Positions 1-12,869 of a DNA stretch of 64,000 nt are shown piece after piece. A program made the position numbers and the translations under genes. Positions within the stretch are counted from its first letter, which is position 1, and each line of letters begins with the position of its first letter. The notes under the pieces were generated by a model. That model was not told the DNA's origin. It ran no database searches and was given only the letters and a program-made list of their open reading frames with translations. Source of the stretch: Chaenocephalus aceratus (taxonomy: Eukaryota > Chordata > Actinopteri > Perciformes > Channichthyidae); the NCBI GenBank assembly GCA_023974075.1, contig CM043797.1:982501-1046500 (forward strand). Reading direction: 5' to 3'.

Positions 1-918
1 TTGGGGAAAGGGGCTGTGTGTGTGGGAGTGTTTCTTATTTACAATTGTCTTGAATTACCCCCCAAATTAAAACACAGAGATGTGCTAAAGTTAAAGTTGA
101 GGTACGATACAATCAATGTGTGGCCTTCCCCATGTAAGCCTCTAGGTCAGGTACAGTCCTACATAGCATGACAGCGTGGGAGGACAGATTAATACAGATT
201 AGATAGGCTGGATTATTGGTACAATGGTGACTACTTGTTTATACCTGTTACTTATTCAGTGTCTCGTTCAAACCCTCAAAGAAGAGTTGATGATGCTTCT
301 TAAACCTTTTCTGTTTTTAAATAAATACAAATTATGTTGGCATGGTATTGGCTTTAGGGTTGATCCTCAAATGTCCAGAGGTGTTTGAGATGTATTTCAC
401 TCTGGATCCAAAGCATTTGGCCAACATAGCAAATGACTACAGTTTAAAATATGGGAGATTGAATAACGTGTTGCTGTAAAAAGCCAAGCCCATGAAGGTG
501 CCTGGATTAGAAACCCCCCAGAAAATCTAATATTTGGATTCAAGGCTTTTATTGACATGGGACCTTTAACACATACAGAGGGTAAACAAAGTAGTCCATT
601 GACTGACATTGACTGACATGAATGACATGGATATGGCGCCACCTTGTGTCATGTTTACAATGCAGATGATTGACATTAGGTCGAGTAGCATGAAGCTGCA
701 GTGTCGGAGACTGCAGTCTCAGGATCGCACTCCTGGGGTTATGGCTGGAAAGGATCCGTCTTGTGTAAAACTCTCGCGAGAGTTTGCAAGTCACGTGGCT
801 GAATGTTTACGTTTGGCAGGCAGCCTTTCAGTTACGATCGTTAACATCAGTGGGCCACAGCAAATGATGGTGAGAAGCTAAACTATATATTAATGATGTC
901 AATGACAGGGAGTGTGAT
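1..918. other. non-coding stretch with no recognised gene
   Basis: Only short, unconvincing open frames on both strands, with no domain or splice pattern I recognise. The single notable motif is a perfect 18-bp palindrome, AAACTCTCGCGAGAGTTT, at 768-785. Its core TCTCGCGAGA is a known vertebrate promoter motif, but no transcript start can be tied to it here. Confidence 0.5.
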
Positions 919-1139
919 TGTTGAAATAGGGAGTTAGCGGTCTTGCTGTTCAAAGAAGAATGACAACACTGTAGATCACTGTAGTCTTTTGTATGTGTAT
1001 CTTGCTTTATTATAGACAACTCAGGAGACAGCAAGTTTCGTTAACTGTGCTTTATTCCCGCTCTGTACTATCTCATAACTGGAGTCACACATATAACATT
1101 CCGGGTATGCACAACTCCGGACCAAAGAGTGTCACAACA
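919..1139 (-). repeat. probable 3' LTR of the decayed gypsy element
   Basis: Read on the minus strand, the segment begins TGTTGTGACA and ends TTTCAACA, so it has the TG...CA ends of an LTR. It contains an AATAAA signal. It is directly preceded (plus 1140-1160) by a purine-rich tract, AAGGGAGGGATGTAA, as expected for a polypurine tract. It lies just downstream, in transcription sense, of the integrase-like remnant at 1326-2229. The partner 5' LTR was not found, so the boundaries rest on the terminal motifs alone. Confidence 0.5.
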
Positions 1140-1325
1140 TTACATCCCTCCCTTATTTCAGATGAACATTGACTTTTGATATTAACGAAATGTAAATAAT
1201 AATTTCAGTAAGAAGGGTCTCTTATTCTTAGTAATCAAATAAAGAAATGAATGTCTCAATGTTTTAACTTAAATGACTGAGTCTTCTTTGTCACTAGCAA
1301 AAATGTCCTTTTTGTAATTGTTCAA

Positions 1326-2229
1326 CTATCTGCAGTCTCTTGACTTCTTGAAGTCATATTTCAGCAATGAGACGTTGTGGTGGTCTCCTGTTTGTTCTGA
1401 ATATCTGATTGGAACAGGACCTTCTGGGTTGATATTCTGGTTTTGGAGCTGATGAGTTTCCTCATCTGATGGGTCAGGAAGTTGTAGATCCAGATCATCC
1501 TCTTCGTCAGTCATTCCTGAGTCAGATCCAATAGGAAGTGAAGGTGGGAGCAGTTTGAAGTCATCTCATGTCCTGGGCGAGCTGCCGTCACCATTGATCC
1601 TCTGATCTTCACGGTGGTGTCAGGTTTGCTTCCATAAGGAGTCATGAGCTTGCCTTTGATATTCTGACGGCATAGCACAATGTCACCTGGTTTGAGGATA
1701 GAAGGTCGAGCTCTGTTTTTGTGGTCGGCATGCTCTTTCATGCGCTGCTTGGCACGCTGATCAATATCTTGGAGTTTGGTGTCAGGTGTGTGATGTTGAG
1801 TCACATGAAGAGCGGGGAGAGTGGTGTTGAGTTTTCTCCCAAACATTAACTCGGCTGGAGTCAGCTGTGTAGTACCGTGTGGGGATGCACGGTCATTTCT
1901 AAGAAAACTGTAGAGGTTCTGTTTCCATGGTTTTCGTTCAGTGTGTGTGGCTGTTATTGTTTTCTTCAATGTTTTCATGAGGCGTTCAGCTTCTGCATTA
2001 GCTCTCGGCCAATACGGTGTTATTGTTCTGTGTTTGAATCCGAGATAGTGGCTGAAATCTTTGAACGGCTGTCCATTGAATGGAGGTCCATTATCTGTTT
2101 TCCCCACATGTGGAATACCATAGAATGAGAAGATTCTGTCCAGTTTGGGAATCACTGTAGTGGCTGCTGTGGACTTTAGTATCTCAACTTCGGGGAACCT
2201 GGAATACTCATCAATAACCACAAGCAGTA
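1326..2229 (-). pseudogene. Ty3/gypsy integrase, core and C-terminal part (remnant)
   Basis: A minus-strand frame (1511-2221) encodes an integrase core. It starts with VVIDEYSRFPEVEI, then KTDNGPPF (second catalytic Asp region) and PRANAEAERLMKTLKK (catalytic Glu region), followed by the PAELMFGRKL segment typical of gypsy integrases. A further frame (1326-1514), rich in acidic residues, looks like the protein tail. The zinc-binding part lies beyond a LINE insertion at 2906-3172. The coding unit is therefore split and incomplete and cannot make a functional polyprotein. Belongs with the LTR at 919-1139. Confidence 0.8.
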
Positions 2230-2905
2230 ATCACCTCATTTCATTTCAAACCTTTATTTATACAGATAAAATCCCATTGAGATCATTGATCTCTTTTCCA
2301 AGGGAGACCTGTTCAAGAAGTTCCACATGAAACATAAAAGCATAAACAGAACAACAAAAGGACATCATGCAGCATCATTTACATAATTATCCACATAAGC
2401 AGGCACCAATAGCTTCCGATTGAGTAGCATCCAACCGAGCTTTAAAAACATTTAGTGGCACCAGATTGTTCAGTTTCCATTTAATTTGCAGACTGTTCCG
2501 AGACAGAGGAGCTGCGTATCTAAAAGCTGTCTTCCCTAAGACAGTCCTAGCAGTTAGCACATTTAATAAAACCACAGCATTCGATCTCAGGCAGTAGCCA
2601 CTTACAATTCTCCGTGAGATCAGGGAGCAGATATAAGATGGAAGTTTCCCTAACATGGCTTTGTATATAAAAATGTACCAGTGACTGAGCCTCCGTACAG
2701 TTAGTGAAAGCAAACCAGCCCTTGCATACAGGGTACAGTGATGGGTTAATGCTTTACAGTTTGTCACAAATCTCAGAGCACTGTGATACGCAGCATCTAA
2801 CTGGACCAGGCAATGGGCAGGTGCATTCATATAGACCAGATCCCCATAGTCCAGCACAGGTCAAAGGTCACAGTGAATAGCCTTTTCCTGGCCTCAAGCG
2901 AGAAA
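2230..2905 (-). mobile_element. 5'-truncated CR1/L2-like LINE inserted in the gypsy integrase
   Basis: The minus-strand frame 2387-2857 encodes the C-terminal tail of a non-LTR reverse transcriptase. Landmarks are LDYGDLVYMNAP, AAYHSALRFVTN and HWYIFIYKAMLGKLPSYI, a signature widespread in teleost CR1/L2-type LINEs. The 3' end (about 2240-2330 on the plus strand) has the TTTATTTATACAGATAAAATCC-like tail. The element separates gypsy codons for FTGPFPSG (right) from LLVVIDEYSRFP (left), which are contiguous in intact gypsy integrases. Boundaries are accurate to about 10 bp; no clean target duplication was resolved. Confidence 0.7.
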
Positions 2906-3977
2906 CAGGACACCTGATGGGAAAGGTCCTGTAAAGTCAATAGAAACATTTTGCCATGGACCTTTGGGATGTTCAGACATGTTAAGTGGTTCCATGTGAT
3001 TCTGGGAGGTTGCTGCTTGACATGGTATGCAGTGTTTTATCATCTTTTCCACCATTTCATCTATGCCTGGAAACCATACCTTTTCTCTTACCAGTTGTTT
3101 GGTCTTAACAATGCCAAGATGACCGTCATGGGCCAGGCTTATTGCCTTACGTTGGAGAGAGGTAGGTAGCACAAGTCGTGTTCCTCTGAGAATGACATTC
3201 TCTCCAGCGTTGACTGTCAGTTCGTTTCGTAGGCGGTATAGAGCGCTTTCAGCATTGGATAATCAGTGTAGTCTGAGTCCTGTGGTGCATGTCTCCAGTG
3301 TCCTGCACTCAAAAAATGCATCACTTTACATAATGTAGGATCATTCTTTGTTTCTGTTTGAACTTCTTCAAGTGTCATTGCCTTTGGAACAGCATTGTCA
3401 ATGACAAAGTTGACATATTCCTCAGCCATGCGAGACGATCTGCTTGGTATGTTTCCCTCAATAGGATGTCTGGACATGTAATCGGCAGGGTTATCTTTTC
3501 CAGCTTTCTACTTGATAATGTAGCTGTATGGTTGTAGTCTAACCGAGCTTGGCGTTGGGCCGCTGATTCTCTCGATGACTCCTTTTTCCTGTAGCTGGTT
3601 TAATTCTGATTCCACTCTTTTTCTCATGTGGAAAGGAATCCTCTTGTGTGGCTGTGTCACAGGTTGCACTGACTCATCAATGTGTAGCTTCACTTGAACA
3701 TCTTTGAGTTTTCCTATGCCTTGAAAGATGTCTTGGTACTCATGGAGGATTTGGGGATGAAATAGGCCTTTCTGTGGACATAAAGTTTACAACTTTCAGA
3801 AGTCCTAGTTCTGTTGCCGTCTTTCGACTCAGCAGTGAGCCATGGTCACCCTGTATCACATAGAATGTAACTGCATTTACTGTGGAAGTAGTTGAATGGA
3901 CTGTAGCTTTACGTTTTCCTCTCAAAGGAAGAGCAGTGGATGAGCCATAAGGATAGATCTTGGCAGCAGATGGTTGC
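2906..3977 (-). pseudogene. Ty3/gypsy pol remnant with internal deletion
   Basis: Minus-strand pieces in polyprotein order. 3740-3980 looks like the protease end (GDHGSLLSRKTATELGLL). 3508-3693 is the N-terminal edge of reverse transcriptase (VTQPHKRIPFHMRKRVE, ending RISGPTPS). 3217-3530 is the RNase H/linker end (AGKDNPADYMSRHPIEGN). 2906-3172 is the integrase zinc-binding module (HDGHLGIVKTKQLV, then HCIPCQA) and the start of its core. The reverse transcriptase palm with its YxDD motif is absent: GPTPS joins almost directly to LQPYSYIIK, followed by an in-frame stop where a Tyr codon is expected. This is a dead, internally deleted copy. An L1 abuts its upstream end. Confidence 0.75.
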
Positions 3978-4377
3978 AGTTCACAACTGGCTTCTTTTTT
4001 TTGACAAATATTTGTATTGGTATTTCGTTTTTTCAGCATAAGACATTGTACAAGTATATATCCCATAAAGGAAAATCAAAAACAAAATAATACAAGACAA
4101 TACAAGAAAGAAAGAAAGAATAATAAAAAGAAAGACATATATACACACATATATATATATATATATATATATGTGTGTATATAAACCCCAAGAATACAGA
4201 GTTTTGGGCATTCTGGTAATGTGGCGGAAATTATTTTTGATAATGAACATCTTTCCAAAATGATTTAATATGTGGGCAGTCCCATAAGCAGTGGAACAAT
4301 GTTCCCTTATCATTATCACACTTTACACATTGATCTGGAGTATTTGCATCAAAATGGTGTAGTAGGGATGGAGTTAT
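3978..4377 (-). mobile_element. L1-type LINE, 3' end of ORF2
   Basis: Minus-strand codons near 4250-4380 continue the L1 ORF2 C-terminal region with a CVKCDND...GTLFHCLWDCPHIKSFW zinc-knuckle-like pattern, typical of teleost L1 ORF2 ends. The 3' end finishes in an A-rich tail (plus-strand T run near 3995-4003) abutting the gypsy protease remnant. The 5' continuation is at 6043-6838, separated by the hAT element 4386-6034. A short (TA)n tract lies at 4150-4172. Confidence 0.7.
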
Positions 4378-4385
4378 ATAGGTAC

Positions 4386-6034
<1,649 letters not shown>

Positions 6035-6042
6035 ATAGGTAC

Positions 6043-6838
6043 GCATAATCCATTTGTACTGTAGGAGTCTAAACCTCGTGTTAATAGTTTGAACCTGGGC
6101 TTTGTGGCATATCTGCCCCCATTCCTCAATTGTTACCTCTGCATTCAAATCAGTAGACCAAGCAAGTCTTTTATTCTCTGAGGACTCTCCTAATTCAGTT
6201 TTGCAAATGTCATAGATAAAAGACACCTGTGGACATAATATTGAGTGATCTTGTGCCTTAGATATATAACTCCTTAGCTGCAGATACTTAAAGAAATGTG
6301 TTGAGGGAATATGATGTTTATTTCTTAGCATCTCAAAGGTCATCAGTTTGTTGTCATCATATAGATCACTGATCTTATTGATGCCTCTGTTGGCCCACAT
6401 TTTAAACCCTGAGTCATATGTTCCTGGTATAAATCTTCTGTTACCCCATACAGGAGTAAAAGAGGATATCTGTGACTTTAAACCTAAGTGGCTTTGTACT
6501 TTGAACCAGACATCAATTGTGTTCCTGACAAAAGGGTTTTTTGTATTCTTTTTCAGCTGTTTTGGAGAGTCAGAGAACAAATACAAATTCAGTGGTAGTG
6601 GAGTTGTTGTATAACGTTCAATTTCAACCCATGGTATGGGGGTTCTGTCCAAGAACCAACACATTGCTGCTCTTATTTGGGCTGCCCATTAATACCAGGA
6701 CAGATTGGGTACCTGGAGTCCTCCTCTCTCATAAGGTAGATATAAAAGGGATAGCCGTAACCTTGGTCTCTGATTGTTCCAGATACAATTTGTAAAGATT
6801 TTCTTCATTTTGGGAAAACATGAGGATGGTGGGTGCCA
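6043..6838 (-). mobile_element. L1-type LINE, middle part of ORF2 (5'-truncated)
   Basis: Minus-strand frame 6032-6664 plus the piece at 6689-6838 encode a teleost L1 ORF2 segment after the reverse transcriptase: KIFTNCIWNNQRPRL, LYLPYERGGLQVPNL, WFLDRTPIPWVEIE, then MLRNKHHIPSTHFFKYLQLRSYI. The join between the two frames contains a frameshift. The element continues at 3978-4377 beyond the hAT insertion and is truncated at its 5' end near 6838, where unrelated sequence starting AGGGCTCGCAATTAACG begins. Confidence 0.8.
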
Positions 6839-8167
6839 GGGCTCGCAATTAACGATGTCCCGATGTCCCGGGGACCATAACAATTCCTACTGGGACACAA
6901 ATCTATTTTGTCTGGGACTATTTCGGGACAGTGAAAAAAAATTAAAAGTAAACTTCAAAATGGGTGTTATTTGCAAAGTCATTGGGCTGTCAAATCATAG
7001 AATGCATTCTACGTCATCCACTCTGCTGCTGACTGCTGCTAGACTCGCGCTTATGCAACGGTCACGACAGTTAAAAACAGAAGGAAGAAATGCTGAGGTG
7101 GTTGAATAAACAGCCCCCTGTTGCAAGCCCCAATTCTGCCGACTCCCGAAACGAAAACATCCAAGTCCTGGTCGCAGGATGCAGGATGCATCGTCTTCCA
7201 CTGTGGTAAATTAGTTGTCTTCAGTGCCAATGTTAGCTAGCGCTAGCATTAGCTAGCGCTAACTAACGCTAGCAACTGAAGTGTGCCTTACAATGCATAC
7301 AAACGTCCTAAAATGCGATGTCATGTTCTTTTGAAGTTTGTGAAAATGATGTGAAATACAGTTGATCAGAATAAGAGGTGTAGCCTATCATTTTTGTATT
7401 TTCTTTGTCAGCCAGTCAGTGACCAGGCTAGAATCTTTAGCTGCAAAAACGTAAGGCATTTAGCTAATCATTTAGCTTTTCATCTTTTTTTAGTGTTTTA
7501 CTTTTTTTTGGTCAAGAACGTCAGTCAGATTGGGTGAAGATTAGAAAGGGGGTCGCAAGGTAATTTTAGTTTGTCAATCAACTCTGGTATGAGAATAATG
7601 TGTCATGTCAAGAGAGAGTAATGTTCCAGTTGTTTTTGTGCCTGGGGAAGGGGGGGGGGGGGTGAGTGAGTGAGAGCAAGATGATTGACATTCATGAATG
7701 AAGATAGAAGATCAATTTATATTCCTATAGTACTACTGACGACTTGTGAGGATAACTTGTAATTAGAACTGAAAACAGATACATTTATTAAACTGTATTA
7801 TGGAACTTCTGTTTTTTTATTTTCATTCATACCACTTGTATTGCCAGATAGAGGGTTCCGATCATAAAACACAGAGACCATACAGCCATACCGTATTGAA
7901 TTAAAAATACAAATCAGAATTCTTCAATGTTGACATGACAATGATAAATTAGTCTGGATATTGAGAAACAATAGAAAAACATGTCTTAAAACAACTCTCT
8001 TCCCTTCTACTCTCGGAGAGGCAACAGATCAGACTAATATTCATATGTTTAAAAGAATAAGTATTTTAAACTTACATGGTGGACTTGGTGTGATGATTAA
8101 GTGACAAAAAAGTATCAAATTATATGTATTCTGCATAATTGGGGGGGGCGACGATACCAATTTAAAC
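6839..8167. other. intergenic stretch, no recognised gene
   Basis: Starts with AGGGCTCGCAATTAACG, which may be one end of another DNA element, but no matching right end is seen. A nested palindromic run of GCTAGC/GCTAAC motifs lies at 7230-7272. Poly(G) runs at 7650 and 8142. No credible coding frame on either strand. Confidence 0.4.
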
Positions 8168-11062
8168 CAGCCTGTCCTCCTACAAAAAACGACCATATAG
8201 GTCGATTGTTCAGCAGCTAAATACGACCCAGAGTCACGTTTTAAAGTGTAGCACCTCTAGTGGTCGTGTAAGAAACAACATGCTCCTGTCGATTGCAAAC
8301 GCTCCGGAGGGTCGTTTATTCACAAATAACCCTCTCTGGAAAATCCTAAATTGTGGAATAGTTTGGCCATTAAAATTCTTTTTAGTGAAGTGTATATTGT
8401 ACTTTTATAATCTACGTCCAGTGGATGTGTAGGATCTACAGTTTGATAGATATACGAAGATGATTTGAGGTCTCGCCAGGAGAACGTGTATATGGGGCAA
8501 CTTCCATGTAAAGTTAGCGTGGGTGAAAACAGTATTTCCGGTCTCGAAGTTTTCATAATAAAACCGGAAGTATTCCCCACATTGTCAAATGATTACACAG
8601 TGATATCTTCTCCATTACTCATCCACTAAAAAACATCAGTTTATCCTTGTTAATTACACAATATTGATTGGTTTAAATTGTGTACAATGCTTTTGTGTTT
8701 TTAACCTTCGATTCGGAGAAACAAATTGTTTTTTCGGAGTTTAGACACTACAGAGTTTCCGAAGACACTACACTACCCAGAATCCCCAGCTATCGTTTGG
8801 GACTACAACATCCGCCTTGCTTTACAAACCCCGTGATTAGCCCTCAAGCTCTGTGATTGGATATTGGAGTGGCAGTGCGACAAGGTTACGCTGAGCGTCA
8901 AAGCTCTTTGAAATGGAATAGAACCACGCCAGACTATCCAAAACTGGACTTGGACGGGTCCAGCCCGGCCCTCCCCCCCAGAATTACACATGCTGGCTAT
9001 TGTGTGTTTCGCAACATGTTCTATGGCACGTCTCTACTGGGAAATGTAGTTTTAAAAGACGTTTTCGTATTTCCCACAATTAGAAGTTGCCAGTATTAAA
9101 CTGTATACATCCCTGGAGGTTTAGGGGACACGAAACACATTGGTGTTATCACATTTAAAACATATAATTAATACATGGGTGAAAATTGCTTGTGCCCATA
9201 ATGGGCAGCATTAATACCACATGACAGCTAAGGTCAGAAGAGCTTTATTTAACAGCTGGTCTTATGTCTGTGACCCCTCCTGTTGTTCATTGATAAGCCT
9301 GAAACATGCACTTGTCAAGGTTCAGGTGCACATTTAGCAAATATGGCAGCAGCCATCGATCATCTTAAGTTAAGATACTTTATTGATCCCAAGTTGGGAA
9401 ATGTTTTTGTTACAGCAGCATGTACTACTTTGTTCTACTCCACTACAATTCAGAGGTTAACCTGGTATTTTTACTCTACTACATTTATTGTTGTTACTTT
9501 GCAGATTCTGATTAATGATGTGAAATATAAACAACCCTTAAATCAGACTTTAGTTACACCTGAGTAAATTCAGCCTGATCAGTTTGTCTGTTTTGCACAT
9601 CCTCCTGTTAATATCTTTGGACGTCCTGCACTAAACTGTTTTATTGTAGAGATCACTACAGTATCTTCTTGATATTTTCCATTCTATATTTCTATCATTG
9701 ACCCCTATTTTGTATGTAGGCTACTCTTAATATTTAAATGTTTTCATCAAATATAACTTATTCTACAACTAAATTCAATAACGTGCTTTAACCACTATGA
9801 GGTGCGGTTTAGACCAGTGGTCTAGTTAATAAAACATAATAATATCGTACATAATATGACTATAAACTTTATTGTGAAATTAAAACAGAACGTTAAAGGA
9901 AAATACAGTTTCAGTCTCTCGACGTGAAGCTTATGCATTGTACCATGAACTTGTATAGACCTGTAACAGTCAACTGCATGAGGAGTTGGAAAGGTAGTTC
10001 AGAAAATCAGTAATATCTTTAAAAACTACAAAAAAGTCCCTTTCTATCAGCTGTGCACCGTTATGGTGTAAATACAGACTATCTACTAATTGGATCAAAT
10101 ATAAAAGTCAGCCGAATTAGTGTTGATACTGCAAGGAGACGTATTGTGTGAAAAGAAATGAAAGATGTTGTTTAATTGTTGATATATTTATGGTCCACGT
10201 CACGTATTCAGTTTTGGCGGCATCTCTTCCAGTTTGTCAAAAGGTCTTCTGATCAGGGCTCTATAAATACATATCTAGGGCAGGTATGTAATATGTAATG
10301 CAGCCGAACCGTGTATTGCAATGCCGTTATGTGATGACTTTCAAAGAGAAAAGCAAGAACACTCGGAATAAAGTATTATTATTATTATTTTTTTAATGTT
10401 TTCCGATTTCATATCACATAAACACCATATCCCTACGTGCATTGCGGCGTGATTTTAGCCTATCAAAACCTCTGAAAACAGAAAGGTGTCTCTCAGAATC
10501 GAAAGAGAAAAACCTATGGGAAAAACACAAAAGCATTGTACACAATTTAAACCAATTAATGTCGTATAATTAACTAGGATAAACTGATGTTTTTTAGTGG
10601 ATGAGTACTGCAGATATCACTGTTAAATCATTTGATCATTGGTTTTATTATGAAAACGGCGAGACCGGAAATACTGTTTTCAACCCGTAACTTTACATGG
10701 AAGCTTGCCGCATATACACGTTGTCCTGACGAAACCTCAAATCATCTTCGTAATATCTATCAAACTATAGATCCTACATATCGACTGGACGTGGATTCTA
10801 AAAGTACAATATATACTTCTCGCTAGAAATCTAATCATAAAGCGTTTTAATGGCCAAACTATCCTACAATTTAGGATTTTACAGAGAGGGTTATTTGTGA
10901 ATAAACAACCCTCTGTAACGTTTGCATTGAACGGGAGCACTAGAGGCCGACAATTTTAAAACGTAATTATAGGTCGTATTAAGCGCTTGAACAAACGACA
11001 TATTTGGTCGTAATAAGGGCTTAAACAATCGACCCATTTGGTTGTATGAGTTGGAGGACTTG
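8168..11062. mobile_element. 2.9-kb non-autonomous element with long inverted ends
   Basis: The left arm (8168 to about 8740) and right arm (about 10510 to 11062) are diverged inverted copies of each other. Both contain the GTCCTCC terminus, CGACC...GGTCG motifs, an AAACCGGAA/TTTCCGGT block and the TACACAATTTAAACC block. The core between them has no convincing transposase frame. A second copy in the same orientation lies at 25360-26512. Target duplications were not resolved, so the superfamily is unknown. Subterminal CGACCATATAGGTCG is itself nearly palindromic and could be a transposase-binding site (inference). Confidence 0.7.
9363..9570 (+). repeat. LINE tail plus fragment of the ACTCCACTACA repeat
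   Basis: 9363-9403 resembles a LINE 3' tail (ACTTTATTGATCCCAAGTTGG). 9410-9570 matches parts of the dispersed repeat also seen at 13745-14140 and 54249-54890: CTACTCCACTACAATTCAGAGG, then ATTAATGATGTGAAATAT and ACTTTAGTTACACCTG. Confidence 0.5.
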
Positions 11063-11065
11063 TTG

Positions 11066-11314
11066 AACTAAACATGACTTTGTCATTACTTCATCATGTT
11101 TGTGCCCCTTCAAATAAAGTGGTGACCCGGTCGGTCGGTCGGTCGGTCACAGCAGTGCATGTAGTCTGTGGAATTCAAAGTGTTGACTCCAACCCTGTTC
11201 AGTGTGTTGACCATTAATAATATGTTATGTATCAGTGTAAACGATGGAACAGGTCACCATTTTATTTGAAGGGGCACAAACATGATGAAGTAATGACAAA
11301 GTCATGCTTAGTTA
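11066..11314. mobile_element. small hairpin (MITE-like) element
   Basis: Two nearly perfect inverted arms of about 60 bp (11066-11127 and 11252-11314). Each contains CATGACTTTGTCATTACTTC and GTTTGTGCCCCTTCAAATAAA or its complement. They flank a 125-bp loop that begins with a (GGTC)n run. Such a structure would fold into a long stem. Target duplication uncertain. Confidence 0.75.
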
Positions 11315-12869
11315 CTCATGATTTACAACACTTGGAATTGCTGTGACTGGTCCGTTTTTTTGGCTGACACTTTAACTGCAGATCTATATGAAGAAGACAT
11401 GAACATCATTAATAACTCAGAGGTCATGATGATTGAGATACCTTAGTTGATGCATTACTTAAGGTATTGTTCCTGCATTAAGTCATGCATGAGATACCAT
11501 TACTACCTGTACATTACTGATAGTTCATGAAGTACTACATGAGTAATACATTAATTAATTCATGCTTTTTCATGCATTAAGTCATGCATGAATTCATGAT
11601 GATTCATGTACCCTTACCGTAAAGTGTTACCGAGATCATTGACAAAAATCGGGAACACGTAAAGTTTTACCGGACATAATTCTCACATGTGCAAAGCAAG
11701 AGATTCCTCATTTCATATGGAGACTAGATATCTAGAAAAATTATTAAGAAACGTAGAGCTAAAATGTCGTGCCATTTGCAACTACCGAAGCGGACCCTGG
11801 TGCAGGCATTCTCCAGCCCAAATCAGCAAAGCTTTTGAGTGTGAAGCAACAGTATCTCCTGCCCAGCTGCTTTAGTATAAAACGTACCTTCAGCTCATGA
11901 AATCTCTGCAGTATCAGAAGGAAGTAGCCTAATGATAAATCTGCAGTCAGAGAACCAGTGCCATTTACGCAGAAACATCTATTAGAACAGGCCCAGCCGA
12001 AATTACATTGGCCCACCCAAAATTGAAATCCTGGCGCCGAGGCTGCTACATGAGCATGACAGGGCTGAGTCTAACTTTAACAGCAGTGTTGGTGCTGGCA
12101 TGCATTAAAATGTTGATGTTCCGTTCGAAACAGTGAATACAAGAAAAGTAAATAACACTTGCTAGTTAAAAAGCAGTAATTAATAACTCAGTTGGTATGC
12201 TTACTTGTTTTACGATGAGTAGTTCAGAAGCAAGCACATGTACAGCTGCCGAAGAATAGCTGTAAAGAGGAACAGGAAGTCTCACACCGCGGTATTCTCG
12301 TTTGAGGGCGTGGCATGACCGTGGCGTTGACAAAAGCATTTTTATGAAGTTTTCCAAAACGTATTTATAAGGAAGTTCAGGAAATGTGACTATTAATTTA
12401 TAAATTAATGAGTTCTTAAAACATGTACTCATTGTTACTTAAGTGTTATTGTGTTAAGTGTTATTTAAACGCACATTGGAAAGTAAATTGCATTTTTCAC
12501 CATCAGAACCGTTTTGACAGTGTGTTACTTGTGTTCTTTTCTGCTTATTGTGGGCTGATTGCTCCTTGGTTGCAGTGTGTCTGATTGTTTGATGTTACAG
12601 TCTCTCTGATTCTACTCACAGCTGAATTGTGCCACTTTGATTCCCAATGGCACCTCCTGCTGCAGAGGAGCAGTTTGTCACATCCTGCACACACATCAGA
12701 ACCCAGCACATCGCCCAGGAACAGCATCTCTGTATCTACAGTGTCTGGAGGGAACTAGAAAATCAACAGTTCAAGTCCCCTCATGGACAGGTACGAAATG
12801 TGAAGTGGAACCAGTTTCCCTCCTGAGGTTCTCTGAGCAAGGCCACGGAGCCCCTGTACATGTAATAAC
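11315..12869. other. intergenic, repeat-derived; no gene
   Basis: 11360-11640 is rich in CATGA/TCATG and ends CCTTACCGTAAAGTGTTACC, a motif common at ends of teleost DNA elements. 11990-12040 (GCCCACCCAAAATTGAAATCCTGGC-like) resembles one end of the hAT family also seen at 35833-38180. 12590-12865 looks tRNA-SINE-like, with a degenerate B box near 12770, but this is weak. No coding frame recognised. Confidence 0.4.
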
